Part shown: positions 1 through 8,386 of the stretch, one piece after another
Layout of the letters: the number at the start of each line of letters is the position of its first letter
How positions within the stretch are numbered: position 1 is the first letter of the stretch
From: Oscillospiraceae bacterium
GTDB taxonomy: Bacteria; Bacillota; Clostridia; Oscillospirales; Acutalibacteraceae
Length of the DNA stretch: 64,000 nt
NCBI GenBank assembly: GCA_015066395.1
Contig: SVOL01000009.1
Span: 1-64,000, forward strand
Reading direction: 5' to 3'
The notes under the pieces: generated by a model
What the model saw: the letters and a program-made list of their open reading frames with translations, nothing else
What the model was told of the DNA's origin: nothing
The model's database searches: none
Position numbers and translations under genes: made by a program

Positions 1-60
1 GGGTTCCATAAATTAATCGTTGTTTAATTTTCAAGGTCCGCTTGCACCCATCGCTTCGGG
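1..60 (-). other. Probable rRNA operon leader (edge of window)
   Basis: Read on the minus strand, this stretch carries CCTTGAAAATTAAACAAC, the type of boxA-containing sequence found before 16S and in the 16S-23S spacer of Bacillota rRNA operons. It lies just downstream of a near-consensus leftward promoter at 89-117. I infer that an rRNA operon starts just beyond position 1. No rRNA gene is visible inside the window. Confidence 0.55.
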
Positions 61-88
61 ACGTGTCCCTCACTTAAGGCGCTCGATT

Positions 89-117
89 ATATTACCACAC
101 CAATCCGCCGTTGTCAA
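89..117 (-). promoter_or_regulatory. Strong sigma-A promoter, leftward
   Basis: On the minus strand there is a -35 TTGACA (112-117), a 17-nt spacer and a -10 TAATAT (89-94). A long A/T tract lies directly upstream of the -35 (118-150) and would act as an UP element. This arrangement is typical of rRNA promoters and fits the leader at 1-60. Confidence 0.75.
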
Positions 118-245
118 CAGTTTTTTTGTTATTTTTCTAATTTTTTTATGTTTTGTGACATATCACCACCAAAGCGCAAAATGTGGGAGCATATTTAATG
201 CACTTTTGGCAAAAATAGCAGAAAAGAAACAAAAGGAGCAATACA

Positions 246-902
246 ATGAAGAGAGTCGTCAGTTTGATTTTAACCTTCAGTATTTTCGCTTTATTTCTAA
301 ACTTCGGAGCGGTCAGAGCCAACGGTTATTCCGCCGTAGGTTCGCGCGGCTCAGAGGTCCGCAACATCCAACAACGCCTAAAAAACTGGGGTTACTACAA
401 GGGTGCGGTTGACGGCATCTATGGCACCGCTACCAAAAACGCCGTTATAAAGTTTCAAAAAAATCATGGCATCACCGCCGACGGCATCTGTGGCAGGAAG
501 ACGCTGGAGTTGATCGGTCTGCCCACAGGCATTGACAATTCCTCATATTCCTCGTCCGACTATCAGCTATTGGCAAGGCTCATTTCAGCCGAAGCCAGAG
601 GTGAACCGTATCGAGGACAAGTGGCAGTAGGAGCTGTGGTATTAAATCGAGTGGAACACCCATCGTTCCCCAACTCTATTTCGGGAGTCATTTACCAATC
701 GGGTGCTTTCTCCTGCCTTTATGACGGCCAGTTTGACAAGCCCGTTTCCGACAGTGCCTACTCTGCAGCACGCGACGCACTTAACGGAATGGATCCGAGC
801 AGCGGCGCCATCTACTATTTTAATCCTGCGACCGCGACCAGCAAATGGATCTGGAGCCGACCGTTGATAACCACCATCGGCAGGCACAGATTTTGTTCTT
901 AA
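246..902 (+). CDS. sleB: Spore cortex-lytic enzyme, SleB-type cell wall hydrolase
   Basis: This 218-residue protein probably hydrolyses spore cortex peptidoglycan during germination, acting as a lytic transglycosylase outside the membrane. Residues 1-25 form a signal peptide. Residues about 30-88 are a PG_binding_1 domain with the DGIYGTAT and VIKFQKNHG signatures. Residues about 105-217 are a Hydrolase_2 (SleB/CwlJ) domain, with the catalytic glutamate probably in SAEARGE. AAAGGAG lies just ahead of the ATG. The length fits the SleB family. It is a single gene ended by a terminator at 903. No ypeB follows, although SleB often pairs with YpeB, so another SleB-like hydrolase role cannot be excluded. 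Confidence 0.85.
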   Translation: MKRVVSLILTFSIFALFLNFGAVRANGYSAVGSRGSEVRNIQQRLKNWGYYKGAVDGIYGTATKNAVIKFQKNHGITADGICGRKTLELIGLPTGIDNSSYSSSDYQLLARLISAEARGEPYRGQVAVGAVVLNRVEHPSFPNSISGVIYQSGAFSCLYDGQFDKPVSDSAYSAARDALNGMDPSSGAIYYFNPATATSKWIWSRPLITTIGRHRFCS

Positions 903-930
903 AAAGACCCTTTGGGGTCTTTTTTTATTG
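903..930 (+). terminator. Intrinsic terminator after sleB
   Basis: An AAAGACCC/GGGTCTTT hairpin followed by a run of T immediately after the sleB stop codon. Confidence 0.85.
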
Positions 931-939
931 AATAATCTA

Positions 940-968
940 TTGCAAACAGACTGAATTTATTGTATTAT
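940..968 (+). promoter_or_regulatory. Promoter for AEC transporter gene
   Basis: A TTGCAA -35 (940-945), a 17-nt spacer and a TATTAT -10 (963-968), just before the CDS at 997. Confidence 0.6.
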
Positions 969-996
969 ATAATGTATCAATATTCTGGAGTTCAAA

Positions 997-1992
997 ATGT
1001 TTGGTATCGATATACTTGTTCAAAAGGTTTTATTGCTGACCGCTATGGTCTTTTTGGGATTTATTCTCTGCAAGGTTCGCTTGGCAGACGAAAGGCTCTC
1101 GAAAGGGTTTGCTGACATTGTTATATACGTCGCTCAACCTGCGATGATAATTTACGGCTTTTTGGAAGCCGAATTCACAAAGACCATTGTCCTCACTTCA
1201 CTTTGTGTGTTCGTATTTGCTGTTTTGTTTCACTTCGGGTTCTACGGCATTGCAGGATTAATGTTCCGCCGTGTTCCGACCGCACAGCAAAAGTGTTTGA
1301 GGTATGCAACGGTCTTTACCAACACCGGCTTTATGGGCATTCCGCTCATCTCTGAGCTGATCAGTCCCACAGCCGCCGTTTATGCGACCTTTTACGTAGT
1401 GGCATTCAATGTCTTCAACTGGACTTTGGGGTGCTACATCTACACAGGCGACCGGAAATATATGCAGGCCAAAAAGATGTTTATCAATCCCGCGACGGTT
1501 CCTACATATGTAGGTCTTGCGATCTTTGTGATTTCGGGTCTTGTCACCCTGCCTGACGGAATCCGACCGGTGTTTGATTCATTTCTCACACCGCTTGTAC
1601 GGGACAACATATTATTCCTGCTTAAAGGTACGGTGGTGCCGTTGTCTATGATGATGATCGGCATCAGACTTGCTGACTGCCAGTTGAAAGCGATGTTTAA
1701 GGACAAATATATGCTGTTGCTGTTCGCAGTTCGGCTTATTGCTATTCCGCTACTCGTTATTGCACTTATGAAGCTTGTCATAATGACGGGAATTATACCC
1801 GACAGCATCGCTATTCCGGCCGCAACAGTGCTTTGCATCAGTGCATCGACACCGGTTGCCGCATTGGCTACTGTTTTTGCCGAAAAATTCCAAGGCGACG
1901 CGGTATATGCCAGCAAATTGGTTTCTTTAAGCACGGTACTGTCCTTAGTGACAATGCCGTTACTTGCAGCAATACTTACTAAAATAATTTGA
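997..1992 (+). CDS. AEC-family (auxin efflux carrier-like) permease
   Basis: This 331-residue integral membrane protein has about ten hydrophobic segments spread over its whole length. It matches the AEC family (Mem_trans), which in bacteria exports or imports small organic acids such as malate or malonate. Typical features are the NTGFMGIPL motif near residue 110 and a C-terminal repeat with conserved small residues (CISASTPVAALA). The substrate cannot be read from sequence. CTGGAG precedes the ATG. Its stop codon (1990-1992) lies 17 nt before the next ATG, so the two are probably co-transcribed, but no functional link is obvious. Confidence 0.85.
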   Translation: MFGIDILVQKVLLLTAMVFLGFILCKVRLADERLSKGFADIVIYVAQPAMIIYGFLEAEFTKTIVLTSLCVFVFAVLFHFGFYGIAGLMFRRVPTAQQKCLRYATVFTNTGFMGIPLISELISPTAAVYATFYVVAFNVFNWTLGCYIYTGDRKYMQAKKMFINPATVPTYVGLAIFVISGLVTLPDGIRPVFDSFLTPLVRDNILFLLKGTVVPLSMMMIGIRLADCQLKAMFKDKYMLLLFAVRLIAIPLLVIALMKLVIMTGIIPDSIAIPAATVLCISASTPVAALATVFAEKFQGDAVYASKLVSLSTVLSLVTMPLLAAILTKII

Positions 1993-2009
1993 GAAAGGAA
2001 AATATATAT

Positions 2010-3218
2010 ATGAAATACTTCGTTCTTTTGTGCGACGGTATGGCTGACTATAAGTTTGACGGTTTGGGCGGCAGCACTCCTATGGAGCTTGCCAAAAAGC
2101 CCAATATGGACCGACTTGCCAAAACCGCTATCGTCGGTACTGCAAAAACCGTTGCCGACAGCCTGAAACCCGGCAGCGATGTTGCCAATCTTTCGGTCTT
2201 AGGTTATGACCCTTTGGAATGCTATACCGGTCGTTCACCTTTGGAAGCCGCCAGCATCGGTATCGACCTTTGCGACACCGATGTAACACTCCGTTGCAAC
2301 CTTGTCACCTTGTCCGATGAAGAAAAGTACGAGGACAAGACGATGGTCGACTACAGTGCAGGCGATATTTCTTCGGCCGAGGCTGCCGAGATCATCAATA
2401 CGGTTGAGGAGCGTTTGGGCAACGATATCTACAAGTTCTACTCCGGCGTCAGCTACCGTCACTGTTTGGTCGTTAAAAACGGCACGACCGATTTGGGCAA
2501 TATGACACCGCCGCACGATATCAGCGGTCGTGTTGTCGGCTCATATTTGAGTGACCACGAAAACGCAAAAGATCTCATCGGTCTTATGAAAAAGAGCGTC
2601 GGCATTTTAAAGGATCATCCCATCAATTTAAAGCGTATTGCCGAGGGCAAACGTCCTGCGAACTCGATCTGGCTTTGGGGCGAAGGCACCAAGCCTCAGA
2701 TGGTTTCGTTCTGTGATAAATTCGGCGTCAAAGCCGGTATTGTTTCGGCGGTCGACCTTATCAAGGGTATCGGCAAACTGGCAAAGTGCAACGTTGCCGA
2801 GGTCGAAGGTGCGACCGGTTATATCGACACCAACTTCAAGGGCAAAGCCGATGCCGCCTGCAAGCTCTTTGAGACCTGCGATCTCGTTTATGTTCACGTC
2901 GAAGCACCCGATGAATGCGGTCACCGCGGCGAAGCCGAAAACAAGGTGCGGGCAATCGAGCTTATTGATGAAAAGGTTTTGGGTCCTGTTTTGGAGTGCC
3001 TTGAAAACTATGGAGAGTACCGTGTGCTGATAGCACCCGACCATCCCACTCCGCTTGTTACAATGACCCACGCAAGAGACCCTGTTCCCTTCCTTATTTA
3101 TGATAACAAGACGGAATCCGACGGTGTCGAAAAGTTCACTGAAGGATCGGCAAAAGCTTCGGGCGTATACTACGACCACGGTCCCGACCTTATGAAGGTA
3201 CTTCTTAAAAAAATCTAA
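2010..3218 (+). CDS. Cofactor-independent phosphoglycerate mutase family (ApgM-like / proposed homoserine kinase form)
   Basis: This 402-residue protein belongs to the alkaline-phosphatase superfamily. It has a metal-binding start (LLCDGMAD), a nucleophile region GSDVANLSVLGYDP, the YTGRSPLEAA substrate loop, PPHDISG and a metal-binding DHPTP. This is the COG3635 group. Members act as archaeal-type phosphoglycerate mutases, and a bacterial subgroup has been proposed to be an alternative homoserine kinase. I cannot decide between these activities, and no threonine-pathway gene is adjacent. I chose the ATG at 2010 because GAGAAAGGA precedes it. A TTG at 1989 in the same frame would swallow that site. 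Confidence 0.8.
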   Translation: MKYFVLLCDGMADYKFDGLGGSTPMELAKKPNMDRLAKTAIVGTAKTVADSLKPGSDVANLSVLGYDPLECYTGRSPLEAASIGIDLCDTDVTLRCNLVTLSDEEKYEDKTMVDYSAGDISSAEAAEIINTVEERLGNDIYKFYSGVSYRHCLVVKNGTTDLGNMTPPHDISGRVVGSYLSDHENAKDLIGLMKKSVGILKDHPINLKRIAEGKRPANSIWLWGEGTKPQMVSFCDKFGVKAGIVSAVDLIKGIGKLAKCNVAEVEGATGYIDTNFKGKADAACKLFETCDLVYVHVEAPDECGHRGEAENKVRAIELIDEKVLGPVLECLENYGEYRVLIAPDHPTPLVTMTHARDPVPFLIYDNKTESDGVEKFTEGSAKASGVYYDHGPDLMKVLLKKI

Positions 3219-3236
3219 AGAATTTTTGCCAAAATA

Positions 3237-3265
3237 TTGCATATTTTTTCAAAATGTGCTATCAT
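3237..3265 (+). promoter_or_regulatory. Promoter for small membrane protein
   Basis: TTGCAT (3237-3242), a 17-nt spacer and TATCAT (3260-3265), upstream of the CDS at 3294. Confidence 0.55.
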
Positions 3266-3293
3266 AAACTTATCAGAAAGGATGGTGAATCAA

Positions 3294-3533
3294 ATGGATA
3301 TGCTCAAGAAGTTTTTCCCCTTCTCTTTCGCTGAGAAGAAAGACGTAGTTGGTTTGGTTATCAACCTTATCATCTATATCGTAGTCGGTGCTATTATCGG
3401 CGTTCTCATCGGTATTCTCGCAATCGTTCCGATCGTCGGCATTCTTGTCGGTATCGTAGGCGGTCTTATCGATCTTTACATTTTGATCGGTATCGTTCTT
3501 TCAGTGCTTGACTACCTCAAAGTACTTAAGTAA
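3294..3533 (+). CDS. Small hydrophobic membrane protein, unknown function
   Basis: This 79-residue protein has a short charged N-terminus (KKFFPFSFAEKKD) followed by two Gly/Ile-rich transmembrane segments at about residues 19-46 and 48-72. I do not recognise a family. It has its own promoter and a terminator directly after it, so it is a monocistronic gene. The start is uncertain: an AAAGGA at 3277 favours ATG 3294, with ATG 3300 as an alternative. Codon use (GGT, ATC, CTC) suggests good expression. Confidence 0.7.
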   Translation: MDMLKKFFPFSFAEKKDVVGLVINLIIYIVVGAIIGVLIGILAIVPIVGILVGIVGGLIDLYILIGIVLSVLDYLKVLK

Positions 3534-3549
3534 TTGACTGCAAAACAAT

Positions 3550-3588
3550 CAAAAGCCCAAAGCCTTTCGGCTTTGGGCTTTTATTTTT
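3550..3588. terminator. Bidirectional terminator
   Basis: An AAAAGCCCAAAGCC stem with a TTTC loop, with T runs on both sides. It lies between converging genes at 3294 (+) and 3587 (-). Confidence 0.85.
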
Positions 3589-4567
3589 ACCACGGATATT
3601 CATCCAAAGTCTTAAAAGTATACCCATCGGCGTGGGCTTTGTCTATCAACTGAGCCAACGCCTGCGAATTACTGGTAGAGCTTGCATGAAGCAGTATCAC
3701 CGCACCGGGATGATACCTCGAAGTGATCGTTTCATAGGTCTTTTCGACCGACGGTTGATTGTTTTCATCATAATCTCCGTGCGCTATCGACCAAAAGACC
3801 GAGCGGTAACCCATCGACGAGACCACATCCAGAGTGTTGTCGGAGTAACTGCCTTCGGGGAAACGGAAGAATTTAGCGGTGTAGTTGTAATTGTCCTTGA
3901 GATGCTTCTCAACCTTATAGATCTCTTCAGCCATTTCCACTCTGGAAAGTTTGGTGAAGTCGGGGTGAGTCGCACTGTGATTTGCAACAATGTGTCCCTC
4001 TTCAAGCATTCGCTTTACAGCATCAGGATTGCTCCTCATATAACTCAACGTGCAGAAAAAGACGACCTTGACGTTCTTCTCCTTCAACGTATCCATAATA
4101 TCCGAAGTGAGATTCTGATACTCGTATCCGCAATCAAAGGTCAGGTACATACGCTTGTCCTGGGATCTTGTGTCGAGCGTCAAAGCCTTATACTGAGGCT
4201 TAGAATCAAACAGCTTTTGAAAGTTGACCGAAGCACTGTGCGGCTTGCCGTCTTTAGCAACACCGAAATAGTGAGCCGTCTTTTCATTTGAGATATTACG
4301 GGTACCATAAGGGTCAATGATCTCGTAAGGTCCAACCTTGACTATCTCCATTATATCCTTGATCGCCGTATCGCTCGAGGTGTCCGATACTACCGACGAC
4401 GCCGTGTCCGATACAGCGGAAGAAGCCGTCGACGAGGTGACCGACGGGGTTGACGGCGAACTGCCGCCGAGCGGCAAAGAAAGATCACCGTATATCACTG
4501 CAAAGCCGCAAACACATAGCACCGCACAAAGCAGCAAACAAAGAAACGTCACAAATTTACTTTTCAT
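3587..4567 (-). CDS. Polysaccharide deacetylase, PdaA-like
   Basis: This 326-residue exported or membrane-anchored enzyme probably removes N-acetyl groups from peptidoglycan muramic acid, as PdaA does when making spore-cortex delta-lactam. Residues 1-25 are a signal or anchor, then comes a Ser/Thr/Ala-rich linker to about residue 65. The NodB domain covers about 140-320, with metal and catalytic motifs TFDCGYE, NHSATHP, RFPEGSYS and ILLHAS. PdaA proteins carry the same TFDxGYE form. I start at ATG 4567 because GAAAGGAG sits 8 nt upstream. A GTG at 4573 is too close to that site. The linker is longer than in B. subtilis PdaA. Confidence 0.85.
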   Translation of the reverse strand: MKSKFVTFLCLLLCAVLCVCGFAVIYGDLSLPLGGSSPSTPSVTSSTASSAVSDTASSVVSDTSSDTAIKDIMEIVKVGPYEIIDPYGTRNISNEKTAHYFGVAKDGKPHSASVNFQKLFDSKPQYKALTLDTRSQDKRMYLTFDCGYEYQNLTSDIMDTLKEKNVKVVFFCTLSYMRSNPDAVKRMLEEGHIVANHSATHPDFTKLSRVEMAEEIYKVEKHLKDNYNYTAKFFRFPEGSYSDNTLDVVSSMGYRSVFWSIAHGDYDENNQPSVEKTYETITSRYHPGAVILLHASSTSNSQALAQLIDKAHADGYTFKTLDEYPW

Positions 4568-4637
4568 CAGCACAGCTCCTTTCTGATATTATTCTACAAT
4601 AGTCCTCAAAAATTTACAAGATAAAAATTATGACAAA

Positions 4638-4678
4638 AGACCGCAGAAGCACTTTTAGCAAAGTGTTCCTTGCGGTCT
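4638..4678 (-). terminator. Terminator after RCC1-like lipoprotein gene
   Basis: A long hairpin (AGACCGCA/TGCGGTCT outer stem and CACTTT/AAAGTG inner stem) followed on the minus strand by TTTTG and more T-rich sequence. Confidence 0.7.
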
Positions 4679-4696
4679 CTTAAAATACTTTTTATA

Positions 4697-5653
4697 CTAT
4701 TCGGCAGCTTCGGAAACGACCTCGCCTGAAAGGGTCCAGTTAATAGAAGTTCCCGGGTGCAAAATTTTTCCGTCCTTTGTAACACCCATCAGAGTGTTAG
4801 CACCCTGGTCGATTCCCACAACATCGGTCCATTCACTTGACGATTCCACTACGTTGCGACCGGTCGAAACCACGGTTCCGTCCTTTTTGATTCCGACTGT
4901 AGTCTGATTGTCAGCCGAAACATAAACTATATTTCTCCAAGTGCCGACATCAAACTCACCGGCATCGCTTTCGGTAAGCGATTTACCCGCCACGACTACC
5001 GAGCCGTCCTTCTTAACACCCGCCACGTGCAATCTGCCTGCCGATACCTGCACGATATCGGTCCACCGAGCCGCAGACATTACCTCTTCATATCCCGAAA
5101 CCAGAACCGTTCCGTCGTTACAAAGTCCTACAACGATCTGCGTGCTGTCACCGCCGGCACTTATCTGCTTCACGTTAGCCCACGAAGACAGATCCAAAGC
5201 GCCCGATCCTGCCGATACAACGGTTCCGTCTTTTTTAAGACCGTAAACACAACGGTTGTTGGCCGATATCTCTTTTATATCGGTAAAAGCCGAAAGATCC
5301 TTATTATCAGCACCAAGCGACCACGCACCGACCACGGTTCCGTCCTTTTTAAGACCGAATGCACTATTATAACCTACCGACACCTGCACGATATCGGTCC
5401 AAACCTTAGCCTCGTCAAACCAGCTATAACCACTTCTGCGATCGACCAAAACAGTACCGTCATTTTTAACCATCATGGTACCGTTCATATCCTTGCTGAT
5501 AAGCCTTGCATACTCCAAAGCCTCAGCCGTTGTGACATTGGCACCGCCTTGTGAATTTACGACATCAGCCGTTTTACCGTCGCCGCCGCAAGCTGACAGC
5601 ACAAGAATAACCGATAATACTAATGCAACCAAAGAAACATTACGTCTAAGCAT
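4697..5653 (-). CDS. RCC1-repeat-like lipoprotein
   Basis: This 318-residue protein starts with a lipoprotein signal ending in LSAC (Cys about 22), so it should be anchored on the outer face of the membrane. The rest is built of about six repeats of roughly 40 residues with the pattern KKDGTVV...W.DIVQVSAG. This resembles RCC1/alpha-tubulin-suppressor beta-propeller blades. In Clostridia such proteins are common and mostly uncharacterised, perhaps ligand- or wall-binding. TTGGAGG precedes the ATG. It is followed by a terminator and is 16 nt downstream of the thioesterase gene (5670-6059), so it may be the last gene of the nfn operon. Confidence 0.75.
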   Translation of the reverse strand: MLRRNVSLVALVLSVILVLSACGGDGKTADVVNSQGGANVTTAEALEYARLISKDMNGTMMVKNDGTVLVDRRSGYSWFDEAKVWTDIVQVSVGYNSAFGLKKDGTVVGAWSLGADNKDLSAFTDIKEISANNRCVYGLKKDGTVVSAGSGALDLSSWANVKQISAGGDSTQIVVGLCNDGTVLVSGYEEVMSAARWTDIVQVSAGRLHVAGVKKDGSVVVAGKSLTESDAGEFDVGTWRNIVYVSADNQTTVGIKKDGTVVSTGRNVVESSSEWTDVVGIDQGANTLMGVTKDGKILHPGTSINWTLSGEVVSEAAE

Positions 5654-5669
5654 AATAAGCCTCCAAAAA

Positions 5670-6059
5670 TTATTTACCCTTGGATTCAGTTTTTGCTATA
5701 AATTTTTCCGAGAACACTACAAACCTCTCGTGTGTACCGCGACCGATAAGCCCTACCTCGTCAAAGGCCTCGACCGAAAAGCCTATCTTTCTGCCCTCGA
5801 CCTCTGTGACAGTTACGGTCACCTTCACAGTCATTCCCAAAGGAGTAGCACTCACGTGTTCAACATTGACTAAGGTGCCGACCGTTGTAGAACCCTCATC
5901 CAAGCCTGTGCTTAAAGCCTCGCAGGCCGCCTTTTCCATCAATGCCACCATCGCAGGTGTTGCAAAGACCTTAAGACTGCCCGAGCCTACAGTTTCGGCA
6001 GTATTTTTATCGGTAACTGTCTCTTGAACCGTTGCTGTCATTCCAACCTTTATATCCAT
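5670..6059 (-). CDS. Thioesterase, hot-dog fold (FlK-like)
   Basis: This 129-residue protein matches the single hot-dog domain of FlK-like acyl-CoA thioesterases. Shared features are ATPAMVALMEKAACEAL, with the FlK-type Thr and Glu positions, GTLVNVEHVSATPLG and the late FSVEAFDE and GRGTHERFVV segments. It would hydrolyse a short acyl-CoA in the cytosol. The true substrate is unknown, since most FlK-like proteins are not fluoroacetate-specific. AAGGAG precedes the ATG. Its start lies 2 nt after the end of nfnB, so it is part of that operon. Confidence 0.8.
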   Translation of the reverse strand: MDIKVGMTATVQETVTDKNTAETVGSGSLKVFATPAMVALMEKAACEALSTGLDEGSTTVGTLVNVEHVSATPLGMTVKVTVTVTEVEGRKIGFSVEAFDEVGLIGRGTHERFVVFSEKFIAKTESKGK

Positions 6060-6061
6060 TA

Positions 6062-7480
6062 TTATCGCTCCTTAAGATAGTCGTCAATGGCTTTTGCGGC
6101 AACCTTGCCCGCACCCATTGCCGAAATAACGGTAGCGGCACCGGTGACCGCATCACCACCGGCAAAAACACCCTGCTTTGAGGTAGCACCGGTCGCTTCA
6201 TCAACAACTATACCGCCGTATCGGTTGACCTCAAGTCCTGCGGTCGTCGACTTTATCAGCGGATTAGGCGAAGTGCCTATAGACATAACGACCGTGTCGA
6301 CCTCTAAAATATACTCACTGCCGGGGATAGGAACAGGACTTCTTCGTCCTCTCTCATCGGGTTCGCCGAGTTCCATTTTTATACACTCAACAGCCTTAAC
6401 ACAGCCGTTTTTCGGATCTCTTTTATCCTCTGACTCATACCCTAAGATACGAACGGGATTGTTGAGCAATAAAAATTCTATTCCCTCTTCCATAGCGTGC
6501 TCGACTTCCTCTTTTCTGGCCGGAAGTTCGTCCATCGAACGGCGGTAGACTATGTAGACCTTTTCTGCACCCAGACGCAAAGCTGTTCTTGCCGCGTCCA
6601 TCGCGACGTTACCGCCGCCGACAACAGCCACCTTACCGCCCTTTTTAATGGGTGTGGCAGGTGCGGACTCGTAGGCTTTCATTAGGTTTGAACGGGTCAG
6701 AAACTCATTAGCCGAGTAAACACCCTTAAGGCTTTCGCCCTCAATGCCCATAAATCTCGGCAAGCCTGCTCCCGAACCGATAAACACAGCATCATAGCCG
6801 TCTTCCATCAGTTCGTCAACAGTAAGGGTCTTACCGATGACAACGTTAGTCTCGATCTTAACGCCCAACGCCTTTAAATTCTCGACCTCACGGGATACGA
6901 TGGCTTTTGGCAGACGGAACTCAGGGATTCCATAAACCAAAACACCGCCGGCAGTATGCAAAGCCTCGAAAACCGTAACCTCATAACCAAGCCTTGCCAG
7001 ATCGCCTGCACAGGTAAGACCAGATGGACCGGAGCCAACTATTGCTACACGCTTTCCGTTCGGCACGATATCGGCCTTTTCAACGCCGTAATGCGCATTG
7101 TGCCAATCGGCAACAAAACGCTCAAGCCGACCGATGCCGACCGGCTCACCCTTTATTCCTCTGACGCATTTTGCTTCGCACTGAGTTTCCTGCGGACAAA
7201 CACGGCCGCAGACAGCAGGCAAAGACGAAGTTTTTGTAATCACCTCGTAAGCCGCTTCAAAATCGCCTTCCTTGATCTTAGAAATAAATTCAGGGATATG
7301 GACCTTAACAGGGCAACCCGAAACACACGGCATATTCTTACAATTAAGGCATCTTAAAGCCTCATCTACAGCCGTTTCCTCACTGTACCCCAAAGCCACC
7401 TCAAAGAAGTTCGAGCCACGCTCAATAGGGTCCTGCACGGGCATTTCATTTTTAACTAAAGACATATTCGGTCTGAGCAT
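6062..7480 (-). CDS. nfnB: NfnB / GltA-type NADPH oxidoreductase large subunit
   Basis: This 472-residue FAD/NAD(P) protein resembles the glutamate synthase small subunit, but it sits next to an FNR-type partner and no large glutamate synthase subunit is present. That pairing is typical of NfnAB, the NADH-dependent reduced ferredoxin:NADP+ oxidoreductase that bifurcates electrons in anaerobes. Cysteine motifs for two [4Fe-4S] clusters lie at CLNCKNMPCVSGCPVKVHIP and CGRVCPQETQCEAKC. An FAD site is at VAIVGSGPSGLTCAG, an NADP site at VAVVGGGNVAMDAARTALRL, and a C-terminal FAD motif at GVFAGGDAVTGAATVISAMG. The TAATG overlap with the upstream gene indicates translational coupling. Confidence 0.85.
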   Translation of the reverse strand: MLRPNMSLVKNEMPVQDPIERGSNFFEVALGYSEETAVDEALRCLNCKNMPCVSGCPVKVHIPEFISKIKEGDFEAAYEVITKTSSLPAVCGRVCPQETQCEAKCVRGIKGEPVGIGRLERFVADWHNAHYGVEKADIVPNGKRVAIVGSGPSGLTCAGDLARLGYEVTVFEALHTAGGVLVYGIPEFRLPKAIVSREVENLKALGVKIETNVVIGKTLTVDELMEDGYDAVFIGSGAGLPRFMGIEGESLKGVYSANEFLTRSNLMKAYESAPATPIKKGGKVAVVGGGNVAMDAARTALRLGAEKVYIVYRRSMDELPARKEEVEHAMEEGIEFLLLNNPVRILGYESEDKRDPKNGCVKAVECIKMELGEPDERGRRSPVPIPGSEYILEVDTVVMSIGTSPNPLIKSTTAGLEVNRYGGIVVDEATGATSKQGVFAGGDAVTGAATVISAMGAGKVAAKAIDDYLKER

Positions 7481-8337
7481 TATACCGCACCCTCCTTTTT
7501 AAAAAGGTTGCAGCTTTCCTCGTAGCTATGCCTTTCAAAATCGCTGTACATATTGCTTCGCATCATAGCCTCGTCAAAATCTACCTCATAGCCGTTAAAG
7601 TCGGGTCCGTCAACACAGGCAAACTTGACAATCTTCCTGCCGTCGCGATTCAAAGTCAGTCGGCAACCGCCACACATACCCGTGCCGTCGATCATTATCG
7701 GATTCATCGAAACAGTGCACGGAATATGGAACGGACGTACTGCTTCAACTACAAATTTCATCATAACCAAAGGACCGATGGCAATTACCTCATCAAAGGT
7801 CTCGCCGCTCGACAGCATCTTCTCGATCGGCAGACAAACATTGCCTTTTTCGCCGTGGCTTCCGTCATCGGTCATAACAAAAAGCCGGTCGGAAATAGCC
7901 TTGAACTCATCCTCTAAAATAACCAGTTCAGAGTTTCTGAAGCCGATGACCGAGGTGACCTCGGCACCCATTTCATGCAACTTATCAGCAACGGGCATAG
8001 CAATGGCACAGCCGACACCACCGCCGACCACAAGCACCTTTTTAAGACCGTCTAACCTTGACGGCACGCCTAAAGGACCTACAAAATCTTCTATACAGTC
8101 ACCGACATTAAAAGAGTCAAGCTTCTTTGTCGTCGCACCGACTATCTGGAAAATAATGCGAACAGTACCCTTGTTGCGGTCAAAGCCCGCAACGGTCAGA
8201 GGTATTCTCTCACCGTCTCGGTCGGTTCTGAGAATTATAAACTGACCGGGCTCGGCCTTTTTAGCCACGAGCGGTGCCTCGATATCCATCAAGGTCACGG
8301 TATTATTCAGTTGTTTTTTATTCACGATTCTGAACAC
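7480..8337 (-). CDS. nfnA: NfnA / FNR-type FAD/NAD-binding subunit
   Basis: This 285-residue ferredoxin-NADP reductase-like protein would be the NADH-binding subunit of NfnAB (also annotated as sulfide dehydrogenase or dihydroorotate dehydrogenase electron-transfer-like). It has an FAD-binding barrel (PGQFIILRTD, ERIPLTVAGF), an NAD domain (VLVVGGGVGCAIAMPVA) and a C-terminal [2Fe-2S] site (DGTGMCGGCR and later VKFACVDGPDF). I start at GTG 8337 because GGAG lies 8 nt upstream and the product then begins like family members (MFRIVNKKQL). The open frame extends to 8412, but that part reads into the palindromic array. Confidence 0.85.
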   Translation of the reverse strand: MFRIVNKKQLNNTVTLMDIEAPLVAKKAEPGQFIILRTDRDGERIPLTVAGFDRNKGTVRIIFQIVGATTKKLDSFNVGDCIEDFVGPLGVPSRLDGLKKVLVVGGGVGCAIAMPVADKLHEMGAEVTSVIGFRNSELVILEDEFKAISDRLFVMTDDGSHGEKGNVCLPIEKMLSSGETFDEVIAIGPLVMMKFVVEAVRPFHIPCTVSMNPIMIDGTGMCGGCRLTLNRDGRKIVKFACVDGPDFNGYEVDFDEAMMRSNMYSDFERHSYEESCNLFKKEGAV

Positions 8338-8386
8338 GTTAAACACTCCGAACAAAAATTTAGGCGAATCCTTGAGGATCCGCCAA

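Noticed and set aside
20-412. 130-residue plus-strand frame
   Set aside because: It covers the leftward promoter and overlaps sleB in another frame. It has no ribosome binding site and low-complexity content.
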